In this document: piece by piece, positions 1 through 6,238 of the stretch | How positions within the stretch are numbered: the first letter of the stretch is position 1 | Layout of the letters: each line of letters opens with the position of its first letter | From: Spirochaetaceae bacterium | GTDB taxonomy: Bacteria; Spirochaetota; Spirochaetia; Treponematales; Breznakiellaceae | Direction of reading: 5' to 3' | DNA length: 55,942 bases | NCBI GenBank assembly: GCA_031281945.1 | Contig: JAITER010000034.1 | Coordinates: 1 to 55,942 of the forward strand | Program-made: the position numbers and the translations under genes | The notes under the pieces: generated by a model | What the model was told of the DNA's origin: nothing | The model's database searches: none | Seen by the model: only the letters and a program-made list of their open reading frames with translations

Positions 1-67
1 GGGCGAACTTGACGAAAAGACTGGACGGATTTCCCCTTTTAATGCTAGCATAAAGTGACACAATAAA

Positions 68-108
68 TGACCGGAGTGTTACCTATCTGTCCGGTCAAAA
101 GTGTTACC
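68..108. mobile_element. probable insertion-sequence end (relic)
   Basis: An inverted repeat TGACCGGA (68-75) / TCCGGTCA (90-97) is interleaved with two direct copies of GTGTTACC (76-83 and 101-108). Repeated GTGTTACC-type motifs around a CCGG core are typical of the multi-repeat ends of IS21- or IS481-type elements. No transposase lies in the window, so this is either the edge of an element to the left or a relic. The family assignment is from memory of such ends. Confidence 0.35.
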
Positions 109-182
109 GATGTCATCGGGTTGTACCAATGCAAATTTGTTCAAGAAAATAAGAACAAAGCATTTGACAAAATTAAAGGAAT

Positions 183-851
183 ATGTTAAAAATATTATTG
201 GAGGATATTGTGGAAAATAATATATTGCCCGATCCTAATGTTATATTTCCCGTGCCAAATATAAATGCAGTAACTTATGTAAAACCAACAATTAAAAGCA
301 AGAATATAATTGTAGGCGATTTTACCTATTTTAGTGACGTTGATTTTGAAAATCATGTTATCCATTTTTATGAATTTTATGACGATAAATTAATTATTGG
401 AAAATTTTGTCAAATAGCATCTGGTGTAGAATTTATAATGAATGGCGCAAATCATCAAATGGATTGTGTTTCAACGTTTCCGTTTTATATTTTTGAAAAA
501 TGGAATGAAAATGCGCCTTCATTGGATAAATTCCCGTTGAAAGGCGATACAATTATTGGCAATGATGTTTGGATAGGACAAAATGCCACAATATTACCCG
601 GTGTAAAAATAGGCGACGGGGCAATAATTGGCATGAAGAGCGTAGTTGGAAGCGATGTTGAACCTTATACAATAGTCGGCGGAAATCCCGCAAAAATCAT
701 CAGAAAAAGATTTGATAAAGAATTAATAGAATTAATGTTAAAATTAAAATGGTGGGATTTACCAGTTGATGAAATAATAAAATTAATACCATTATTGCAT
801 GATAACAACATAGAAAATATAAGAACAAAATTAAAAGAAATCGTAAAATAA
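183..851 (+). CDS. Vat/CatB-type xenobiotic acetyltransferase (streptogramin A acetyltransferase-like)
   Basis: A 222-residue left-handed beta-helix (hexapeptide repeat) acetyltransferase. Members of this family transfer acetyl from acetyl-CoA to a hydroxyl of streptogramin A or chloramphenicol in the cytoplasm. The Vat signature is clear: IIVGDFTYF near residue 45, KLIIGKFCQIASG near 70, FIMNGANH (catalytic-type His) near 88, then GNDVWIGQNATILPG and YTIVGGNPAKIIRKRF. Length fits Vat enzymes (about 210-220). AAAGGA precedes the ATG. The gene is AT-rich, unlike the core genes, and is followed 31 bases later by an attC-like site, so it is placed like the gene of an integron cassette. Substrate is inferred from family; it could be an unstudied Vat relative acting on another compound. 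Confidence 0.87.
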   Translation: MLKILLEDIVENNILPDPNVIFPVPNINAVTYVKPTIKSKNIIVGDFTYFSDVDFENHVIHFYEFYDDKLIIGKFCQIASGVEFIMNGANHQMDCVSTFPFYIFEKWNENAPSLDKFPLKGDTIIGNDVWIGQNATILPGVKIGDGAIIGMKSVVGSDVEPYTIVGGNPAKIIRKRFDKELIELMLKLKWWDLPVDEIIKLIPLLHDNNIENIRTKLKEIVK

Positions 852-882
852 AAAATTGTTGAGTAAAGGCATTCCAAACTAC

Positions 883-954
883 GCATAACGGGACTGTGTG
901 CGCTCCGCCACCTGGCTAGTCGTAAAGCCTTCGCATACCGCCGGAATGTTATGC
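883..954 (+). other. attC-like recombination site 1
   Basis: Outer boxes GCATAAC (883-889) and GTTATGC (948-954) are complementary, as are inner boxes TGTGCG and CGCATAC, giving a folded 72-base site. The GCATAAC side faces the stop of the acetyltransferase gene, the geometry of an integron cassette. The right arm CGCCGGAAtGTTATGC recurs in the other sites of the window and fixes orientation. Confidence 0.7.
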
Positions 955-1068
955 GCAATTTTTTCTGAAATTTCAAAAGAATTGAAACGCCGCCGTTCCT
1001 TGGCGGAGCACGAATGGTTTATAATTTTGAGTAACGCATTATATTTGAAGCGCCAAATTCTTCTATTA

Positions 1069-1177
1069 GAGTTGTTCGGAAACTTCAGTTTCCGAACAAC
1101 AACCGCTTAAAAAACGCAAAATGCGTAGCATTTTGCAAGACTTGGGCGACAACCAACCAGGTTGGCGAACAAGTCCA
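1069..1177 (-). repeat. T-element copy R1 (TA-inserting repeat family)
   Basis: Family definition used below: one end TTGGACTTGTTCG, the other CGAACAACTC; inside are a hairpin around GCAAAATGC/GCATTTTGC and a 3-prime hairpin GTTGTTCGGAAAC/GTTTCCGAACAAC. This copy reads on the minus strand and is nearly full length (109 bases), preceded by TA. Confidence 0.8.
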
Positions 1178-1198
1178 TTTTAACACTTTTTATTAATA

Positions 1199-1233
1199 GA
1201 GTTGTTCGGAAACTTCAAGTTTACTAACAACTC
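1199..1233. repeat. T-element mini copy R2 (single hairpin)
   Basis: Only the terminal hairpin of the repeat family, GAGTTGTTCGG to CTAACAACTC, flanked by TA on both sides. It lies 22 bases from R1 and may be a deletion derivative. Confidence 0.55.
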
Positions 1234-1298
1234 TATTAGATGTTACTCCAAATGAAATTATTCTTTCAGCCAATTTATTCTTCGTTCTATTAGGGCTA

Positions 1299-1337
1299 AT
1301 ATGCGGCCAGTGAAAGTTTATTTCAGCGGCCGCATAT
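1299..1337. terminator. perfect inverted repeat, possible terminator of the small ORF
   Basis: ATATGCGGCC (1299-1308) pairs with GGCCGCATAT (1328-1337) over a 19-base loop. It lies just past the stop of the minus-strand small ORF. There is no U-run, so termination is only a guess. Confidence 0.35.
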
Positions 1338-1347
1338 CTTAAGCAAA

Positions 1348-1593
1348 TTAAACGTTAGCAAGGAGCCAAAACACAAATGCACGTCCGTTATCAGGGTTGT
1401 TAAAAAAATAAACAACGGACGTTCGAGGACTATTATGACCGAGTCCAATAGGCGCAGGAAAATTTTGCCGGTAAACAACGCCGCCGAAAGCTCTCGCTTG
1501 AACGCCCACCCTCCTGATCCCCCTATTAGACCGGCCGGCCAGCCGTCCCAACCGTCTGGCCGCATCGAGCCAATAAGCTAAATTTACAATCAT
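1348..1593 (-). CDS. small hypothetical protein (81 aa) in cassette-like DNA
   Basis: I do not recognise a family with confidence. The ATG at 1593 is preceded by AAAGGAG at good spacing, which supports a real start; longer upstream versions of the frame run through the neighbouring attC-like site and are unlikely. The product is basic in its first half. The C-terminal part, with NNPDN followed by a hydrophobic stretch and LANV, loosely recalls the end of formylglycine-generating-enzyme-like (C-type lectin fold) domains. It sits between attC-like sites 1 and 2 but points opposite to them, unusual for a cassette gene. No signal peptide or membrane helix is evident. Confidence 0.4.
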   Translation of the reverse strand: MIVNLAYWLDAARRLGRLAGRSNRGIRRVGVQARAFGGVVYRQNFPAPIGLGHNSPRTSVVYFFNNPDNGRAFVFWLLANV

Positions 1594-1751
1594 AAAATTC
1601 TCCTTTGTGTCATTTTTAACACTGCTGAATAAATACAAATGTGGAACAAAGGTTTCATACAATTTTCCCAAAAAATAAAATAAATTCCAAAAACTGTAAA
1701 CGGGCCCGTCCACCATACATGACATACGGCTAATGCGGCATAAAAAACTTC

Positions 1752-1822
1752 GCATAACAGGACTGTGTGCGTTCCGCTCCATACGGGCCGCAAAACCGCC
1801 GCAAACCGCCGGAACGTTATGC
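1752..1822 (+). other. attC-like recombination site 2
   Basis: GCATAAC (1752-1758) and GTTATGC (1816-1822) bound a 71-base site whose left arm, AGGACTGTGTGCG, nearly matches site 1. Same orientation as site 1. The interval between the two sites (about 800 bases) would be one cassette. Confidence 0.72.
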
Positions 1823-1843
1823 GCAATATTAAATAAAAATTGG

Positions 1844-1872
1844 TTGACAAAGGATGATAAAAACTGTATTAT
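1844..1872 (+). promoter_or_regulatory. sigma70-type promoter for lipoprotein/radical SAM pair
   Basis: TTGACA (1844-1849), a 17-base spacer, then TATTAT (1867-1872). It starts 22 bases after attC-like site 2, so the pair brings its own promoter within the cassette. Confidence 0.7.
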
Positions 1873-2022
1873 ATAATTCAAAAGCGGAATGTTTTCAAGA
1901 TGACGCTATATGCGGGATTTCTTATGTCATCCGTACTTCATGTCAGAGTGTGAATTTATGCAAATTGCGATAAAACTTGAGAATTCGCCGCTTTCAAGAT
2001 ATAGTTAAACGGAGGAAATTGG

Positions 2023-2412
2023 ATGAAAACGACGAAGGAAATCTGTCGCAAGATTTTAAGAAAAATTTACACCGGCTTCGGATTAACCACTGTAGCGCTG
2101 GTTTTTCAGGCGTGTTATGGAACCCCGCAAACTATGGGATTGGACGTCCTGCTACGGGGCGTTGTAAAATCGAAAACAACCAATGATCCGATTAAGGGAA
2201 TAAAAATTTCGGTTAAGGATATGTATCAATATGAGCTAACGGATAGCGCCGGCAAATTTCAGTTCTATGTCCCGCAAGAGGGGAGTTGCGTCATGCAATT
2301 GGATGACATTGACGGTATAGAAAACGGCTCATATTCATCAATGGAAATTTCTGTTGATTTATCAAAAGATAAAATGGACCTGGGAGATATATTTCTGGAT
2401 GACGCCGAATAA
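2023..2412 (+). CDS. radical SAM-associated putative lipoprotein
   Basis: A 129-residue protein with a basic N-terminus, a hydrophobic segment (about 17-29) and a lipobox-like Cys followed by YGTP, the CYGTP motif of the known small lipoprotein family always paired with a radical SAM enzyme in Bacteroidetes and a few other gut bacteria. The rest resembles a carboxypeptidase-regulatory-like beta-sandwich: a VxDxxxYxLTDSAGKFxFYVP pattern around residues 60-90. GGAGG precedes the ATG. It overlaps the radical SAM gene by 14 bases, so the two are translationally coupled. The presumed role is as the substrate, exported after modification; that part is inference. Confidence 0.75.
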   Translation: MKTTKEICRKILRKIYTGFGLTTVALVFQACYGTPQTMGLDVLLRGVVKSKTTNDPIKGIKISVKDMYQYELTDSAGKFQFYVPQEGSCVMQLDDIDGIENGSYSSMEISVDLSKDKMDLGDIFLDDAE

Positions 2413-3457
2413 GATTTTACTCTATCTGCATCGTCTATTTAAACAGAATGAAACAAAATTACATGAATTAAATTATCTGTTTTGGGAATGCACTCAACGA
2501 TGCAATTTGGCGTGTTTGCACTGCGGATCGGATTGCGCCTCCAATTCCACAATGCCTGATATGCCTTTTACTGATTTTTTACGGGCGATTCTACCCATAA
2601 CGCATACATATAGGAGCGGCGATATAACGGTGGTTATAACGGGTGGAGAACCGTTGTTGCGGAAAGATCTGATTTTATGCGGCAAGACTTTACGGGAATA
2701 TGGTTTTCGCTGGGGAATTGTTACCAATGGGTATGGCTATACCTTTGATATTCACGCGGGGCTGCTCGCGGCTGGTATGGGGACTATAACCCTAAGTCTT
2801 GATGGATTTGAAAACAGCCACAATTGGCTTAGGTCGAACAAAAAAAGTTTTGAAAACGCGATTAAGGCGTTGGATTTGATTGTATCTTCAAAAGGCCTCG
2901 CTTATGATGTTGTTACGTGTGTCAACCGGAAAAACATCGGCGAGCTTTCTGATTTTAGATGTTTCTTGATTTCAAAAAAGGTGAAAGCGTGGAGGCTGTT
3001 TACAATAGCGCCAATTGGAAGGGCCGCAAACAATAATGACATGATATTAACATCTAATGAATTAAAACAGTTGATGGATTTTATTGCTCTCTCACGTATA
3101 AAAGGAGGCGTTGATGTTAAATTTAGCTGTGAGGGATATGTTGGAAAATATGAAACCCATGTGCGAGATTCATATTTTTTTTGTCGCGCTGGAATAAATA
3201 TAGCTTCGGTGCTGATAGACGGGTCAATATCGGCGTGTCCAAATATAAACCGAAATTTTGCGCAAGGTAATATTTACAATGACGATTTTTTGGAAGTATG
3301 GAATAATCAGTTTAAGATTATGAGAAACCGCAAATGGACGAAGACGGGAATTTGTAAAAATTGCAAAGATTATAAAAATTGTGATGGCGGGGCCATGCAT
3401 TTATGGAATGAAAAAATGGATGGGATAATAACTTGTATAAATAAAAAACTTAAATAA
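2399..3457 (+). CDS. radical SAM/SPASM enzyme paired with lipoprotein
   Basis: A 352-residue radical SAM enzyme. The 4Fe-4S motif CX3CX2C is CNLACLHC at residues 35-42; the SAM-binding GGEPLLRKD follows. The C-terminal SPASM-type region has Cys in FFCRAG, ISACPN and GICKNCKDYKNCDGG, which would bind further clusters. I chose the ATG at 2399 rather than 2354: the longer version overlaps the lipoprotein by 59 bases and adds residues without family match. The two genes match the known rSAM/lipoprotein two-gene system, whose chemistry is unknown. A peptide modification of the lipoprotein is inferred. The pair lies between attC-like sites 2 and 3. Confidence 0.85.
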   Translation: MTPNKILLYLHRLFKQNETKLHELNYLFWECTQRCNLACLHCGSDCASNSTMPDMPFTDFLRAILPITHTYRSGDITVVITGGEPLLRKDLILCGKTLREYGFRWGIVTNGYGYTFDIHAGLLAAGMGTITLSLDGFENSHNWLRSNKKSFENAIKALDLIVSSKGLAYDVVTCVNRKNIGELSDFRCFLISKKVKAWRLFTIAPIGRAANNNDMILTSNELKQLMDFIALSRIKGGVDVKFSCEGYVGKYETHVRDSYFFCRAGINIASVLIDGSISACPNINRNFAQGNIYNDDFLEVWNNQFKIMRNRKWTKTGICKNCKDYKNCDGGAMHLWNEKMDGIITCINKKLK

Positions 3458-3485
3458 TTGATGGCAAATAGTTAAAATATTTGAC

Positions 3486-3607
3486 GCTTCGCCGCTAAAG
3501 CCCTGCGGCTTTCGCAACGGCCCTGGCCGCGCTTCCAGCGGGAAGCGATGCTTCGCAAAGCCCTTATTGGGGCCGCAAAAACATCGCCAACAGCCGGAAC
3601 GTTATGC
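3486..3607 (+). other. partial attC-like site 3
   Basis: The right half is intact: CAGCCGGAAC then GTTATGC (3601-3607), preceded by a GC-rich imperfect hairpin region resembling that of site 12 (54356-54506). No GCATAAC box is found between the radical SAM stop and here, so the left half is lost or strongly diverged. Confidence 0.5.
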
Positions 3608-3652
3608 GACAGTTTGGCAAAACTTATATAAATAATATGACTCTCGGTAACT

Positions 3653-3680
3653 CATAACGCAAAAAGTATAATGCGTTATG
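3653..3680. repeat. 8-base inverted repeat around start of small ORF
   Basis: CATAACGC (3653-3660) and GCGTTATG (3673-3680) form a hairpin with a 12-base loop. The last three bases are the ATG of the following small ORF. The boxes resemble attC outer boxes, so this may be a collapsed site. Confidence 0.45.
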
Positions 3681-3881
3681 AAATTAAGGTGCGCTTTTGT
3701 TAAGAATATCATTGTAATTATATTTTTTACTATACAAACAGAAAGACATGGAAAATTGACGATGGGTATGTGTAATTATCTGCTTTATATTATTCCGTTC
3801 AATAAACCTAAATCTGATGGAATTGAATATTTTAATCTTTCTTCCTGCAATATACATTTCTGGAAAAATAAAAACTTGTAA
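3678..3881 (+). CDS. possible small cassette protein (67 aa)
   Basis: Weakly supported frame between attC-like sites 3 and 4, in the orientation expected for a cassette gene. The product starts with a hydrophobic stretch (IIVIIFFTI, about residues 11-19). There is no clear ribosome binding site and the ATG is inside a hairpin. No family recognised. Confidence 0.25.
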   Translation: MKLRCAFVKNIIVIIFFTIQTERHGKLTMGMCNYLLYIIPFNKPKSDGIEYFNLSSCNIHFWKNKNL

Positions 3882-3894
3882 AATGGCCAAACGG

Positions 3895-4039
3895 CACATA
3901 ACAGGCTTGTATGCGAGAGACCGGCAATGCGGGTTTCACGCCGCTTCGCCGATAAAGCGCTTCGGGGTTCCGCAACAACGGCCAGGCAGTTCCGCTTCCG
4001 GCGGCTCGTTTCACCCGTCAAGCCGCTGGAACGTTTCTG
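3895..4039 (+). other. attC-like site 4, decayed right box
   Basis: CACATAAC (3895-3902) with AGGCTTGTATGCG is a good left arm. The right arm reads CGCTGGAAC then GTTTCTG instead of GTTATGC. The central part carries GC-rich imperfect repeats. Its right edge is 8 bases from the stop of the core band-7 gene, marking the cassette/core boundary. Confidence 0.55.
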
Positions 4040-4046
4040 AAAGCGC

Positions 4047-4928
4047 TTATTTTGCAATTTCCGTAAGGCCGCAGACCAGGCTTGACAGGTTTTGCAAATC
4101 GGAAGGGATTATAATTTTTGTGGATTTGCCGTCGGCTACTTTTTCCAGGGCCTCGAAACTTTTTAGTTTTATTGCGCCTTCCGCGCCTACGGTTTCTTTA
4201 ATCATCGCAAGGCCGTCTGCTACGGATTTTTGAACCGATATAATCGCCGCGGCTTCGCCTTCGGCTTCCCTTATGGCGGCTTCTTTTTTCGCCTCCGCTG
4301 CAAGGATAACCGACTGTTTTTGACCTTCGGCTTTAAGTATAGCCGCTTCTTTTTGGCCTTCCGCCTCCAAAACCATCGCCCGTTTTTCGCGTTCGGCGCG
4401 CATTTGTTTTTCCATAGCCTCTCTTACGGAGGCCGGAGGCTCTATGTTTTTAACTTCCACTCTGTTTACTTTTATTCCCCAGGCGTCTGTGGCGTCGTCA
4501 AGTATGCTCCGCAACCTTCCGTTGATTGTATCGCGGCTTGTAAGCGTTTCGTCCAGTTCCAGTTCGCCTATTACGTTTCTTAAAGTGGTGAGCGTTAATT
4601 TTTCAATGGCGAGTTTGGGATTTTCGGCGCCGTAAGTGTAAAGTTTGGCGTCTGCTATTTGGTAAAACACCACTGTATCTACGGATAAAGTTACATTATC
4701 TTTTGTAATTACGGACTGCGGTTCATAATCGAACAAAGATTCTTTTAACGAAACTTTTTTTGCTATGCGGTCTATGAATGGAATCAAAAAATGAAAGCCC
4801 ACTTCCCAGTCGGCGTTGTATCCGCCAAATCTTTCAATTACATAAGTTTGCGATTGCGGGACGATTTTAACGCCTAAAATTACAATCGCGAAAACAAAAA
4901 TTATAAACAGAATAACTACATAATACAT
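4047..4928 (-). CDS. qmcA: SPFH/band-7 family membrane protein (QmcA-like)
   Basis: A 293-residue protein with one N-terminal membrane helix (about 2-20), a band-7/SPFH domain beginning VPQSQTYVIERFGG, and an Ala/Glu-rich coiled coil (about 175-235) with repeated AEGQKEAAILKAEGQKQ-type units. This is the stomatin/QmcA layout; such proteins form large ring-like assemblies in membrane microdomains. The upstream neighbour encodes an NfeD protein, the usual partner of this class, with 37 bases between the genes, so they form one operon. AAGGAG precedes the ATG. The exact physiological role is not known for this subfamily. Confidence 0.9.
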   Translation of the reverse strand: MYYVVILFIIFVFAIVILGVKIVPQSQTYVIERFGGYNADWEVGFHFLIPFIDRIAKKVSLKESLFDYEPQSVITKDNVTLSVDTVVFYQIADAKLYTYGAENPKLAIEKLTLTTLRNVIGELELDETLTSRDTINGRLRSILDDATDAWGIKVNRVEVKNIEPPASVREAMEKQMRAEREKRAMVLEAEGQKEAAILKAEGQKQSVILAAEAKKEAAIREAEGEAAAIISVQKSVADGLAMIKETVGAEGAIKLKSFEALEKVADGKSTKIIIPSDLQNLSSLVCGLTEIAK

Positions 4929-4965
4929 ACAAAACTCCTTTAAAATAGACTGCCGTGATATAGAG

Positions 4966-5436
4966 CTATTTCTTTTTAACTATGGCTTTTACGCCTTCAA
5001 TTCTAAGAACTTCACATTCGCTTCCTTCCGCGATTTCCGAGCCGTCTTCCGCAACGGCGCTCCATATTTGGCCTTTTATTTTTATTTCGCCGTTATTGAA
5101 GGCTGATATTGTTTTAATTACAACGGCGTGCGAACCGGCTAAAGCGGCTGCGTTTGTTTTTAATTTTCCAACTTTAAATTTTTTGACGGCTAGCGGTCTT
5201 GTAAAAACAAGCAAGGCGGCGGCTATAGCCAAAAAAAGCCCTGTATGCAGTTTGAATCTGACGGAGGGGTCGAGTGATTCGGTTAACGCCGAAATGAATA
5301 TCATAAACGCGGCGGAAACCGCGAACCAAACCGTTGTAAGGCTAAAAGAACTCAAAAGCTCGACAATTGTAAACAAAATTGTTAAAAACAGCCAAAACCA
5401 GGGCGACGCAATCAATTTATATATATCCACCCGCAT
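4966..5436 (-). CDS. nfeD: NfeD family membrane protein
   Basis: A 156-residue short-form NfeD: membrane helices near 13-30, 35-50 and 67-82, then a C-terminal OB-fold (NfeDC) from about residue 90 with GKLKTNAAALAG and the closing ECEVLRIEGVKAIVKK. Short NfeD proteins lack the N-terminal serine protease domain. They pair with SPFH proteins, as the next gene downstream does here, and are thought to modulate their assembly. First gene of a two-gene operon; GGAGAT lies upstream of the ATG. Confidence 0.88.
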   Translation of the reverse strand: MRVDIYKLIASPWFWLFLTILFTIVELLSSFSLTTVWFAVSAAFMIFISALTESLDPSVRFKLHTGLFLAIAAALLVFTRPLAVKKFKVGKLKTNAAALAGSHAVVIKTISAFNNGEIKIKGQIWSAVAEDGSEIAEGSECEVLRIEGVKAIVKKK

Positions 5437-5536
5437 CTCCTTTGCGCAATGGGTATTTTAATGCAAAAATGGTTTTTTGACAAACGGCAAGCTCTTTTAC
5501 AGCCGGGTGATTTTGAATTGGAGGCGCGTTTTTGCC

Positions 5537-6016
5537 GTGCAAGCGATTGGGAATTTGGCCGCTAAAGCGGCCAAATTATGGCGGAAAGCGCGGTTTTTGC
5601 GCGGCGAAAATGCGCTCGAAAAATCAGAAACACCGCCGCAAACTTTTGGTGGGTCTGGGAGGCCTGGGCCTCCCAGCGGGGGACTGGGGGCGGAGCCCCC
5701 AGCCGCAACCAAGACGCGAGCCAGCGCCTGTATTGGCCGGAAGCCGCCGCCTGAGCGAAAGCGGGCGCGGAATTGGGGTGAAACCGCGCCCGGCAATGAA
5801 GAACGCCGTTTGAAACAAAGCGGCGCCGCAAACTTTTGGTGGGTCTGGGAGGCCTGGGCCTCCCAGCGGGGGGGCTGGGGGCGGAGCCCCCAAGCCGTTG
5901 CGCCGCATTTTACGGCGAAGGGCGCCATTAAGCCGCGCAAGCGATTGAAGCGGGAATTTGGACGCTTTAGCGGCCAAATTTTAGCGGAAAGCGCGGTTTT
6001 TGCGCAGCAAAAATGC
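5537..6016. repeat. duplicated GC-rich palindromic repeat block
   Basis: This gene-free region holds two nested duplications. The outer pair, about 5537-5618 and 5937-6016, shares AAGCGATT, a hairpin of the form AATTTGG(C/A)CGCT..AGCGGCCAAATT and the segment GCGGAAAGCGCGGTTTTTGCGC. The inner pair, 5634-5706 and 5824-5897, is almost identical over 73 bases and holds two perfect hairpins, GGGAGGCC/GGCCTCCC and CTGGGGGC/GCCCCCAG. Open frames cross the block on both strands only because of its composition; none has a start site or a known domain. Its function is unknown. Confidence 0.75.
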
Positions 6017-6121
6017 GCCATTAAAAAAACGGAGTTAATTTTCGCGGCGCTTTGAATTTTCGCGGCGAAAAGCCGCCTTGTATAAAAGTTTTTGTTTGTT
6101 TATTATGAAGTTGTTATTTGC

Positions 6122-6195
6122 GGGCCATTAGCTCAGTTGGTTAGAGCAGTGGACTCATAATCCATTGGTCCTAAGTTCAAGTCTTAGATGGCCCA
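6122..6195 (+). tRNA. tRNA-Met (anticodon CAT)
   Basis: A 74-base cloverleaf: acceptor GGGCCAT/ATGGCCC, D arm GCTC..GAGC, anticodon arm GTGGA-CTCATAA-TCCAT with CAT anticodon, T arm CTAAG-TTCAAGT-CTTAG, discriminator A. The CCA end is not encoded. The first acceptor pair is G-C, so it is an elongator Met type (or tRNA-Ile2, whose C34 is modified to lysidine) rather than an initiator. Confidence 0.92.
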
Positions 6196-6201
6196 ATAAG
6201 C

Positions 6202-6229
6202 CCCGCCTTAAAAAGGCGGGTTTTTTTTT
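6202..6229 (+). terminator. intrinsic terminator of tRNA gene
   Basis: Stem CCCGCCTT (6202-6209) / AAGGCGGG (6213-6220) followed by nine T. It ends nine bases before the next ATG. Confidence 0.9.
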
Positions 6230-6238
6230 AAGGACGCT

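Noticed and set aside
1594-1881. Upstream extension of the small minus-strand gene through attC-like site 2
   Set aside because: The internal ATG at 1593 has an AAAGGAG site; the extension translates the recombination site.
5477-6055. Overlapping long open frames on both strands (up to 192 codons)
   Set aside because: They translate the GC-rich palindromic repeats, have no ribosome binding sites and no recognisable domain.
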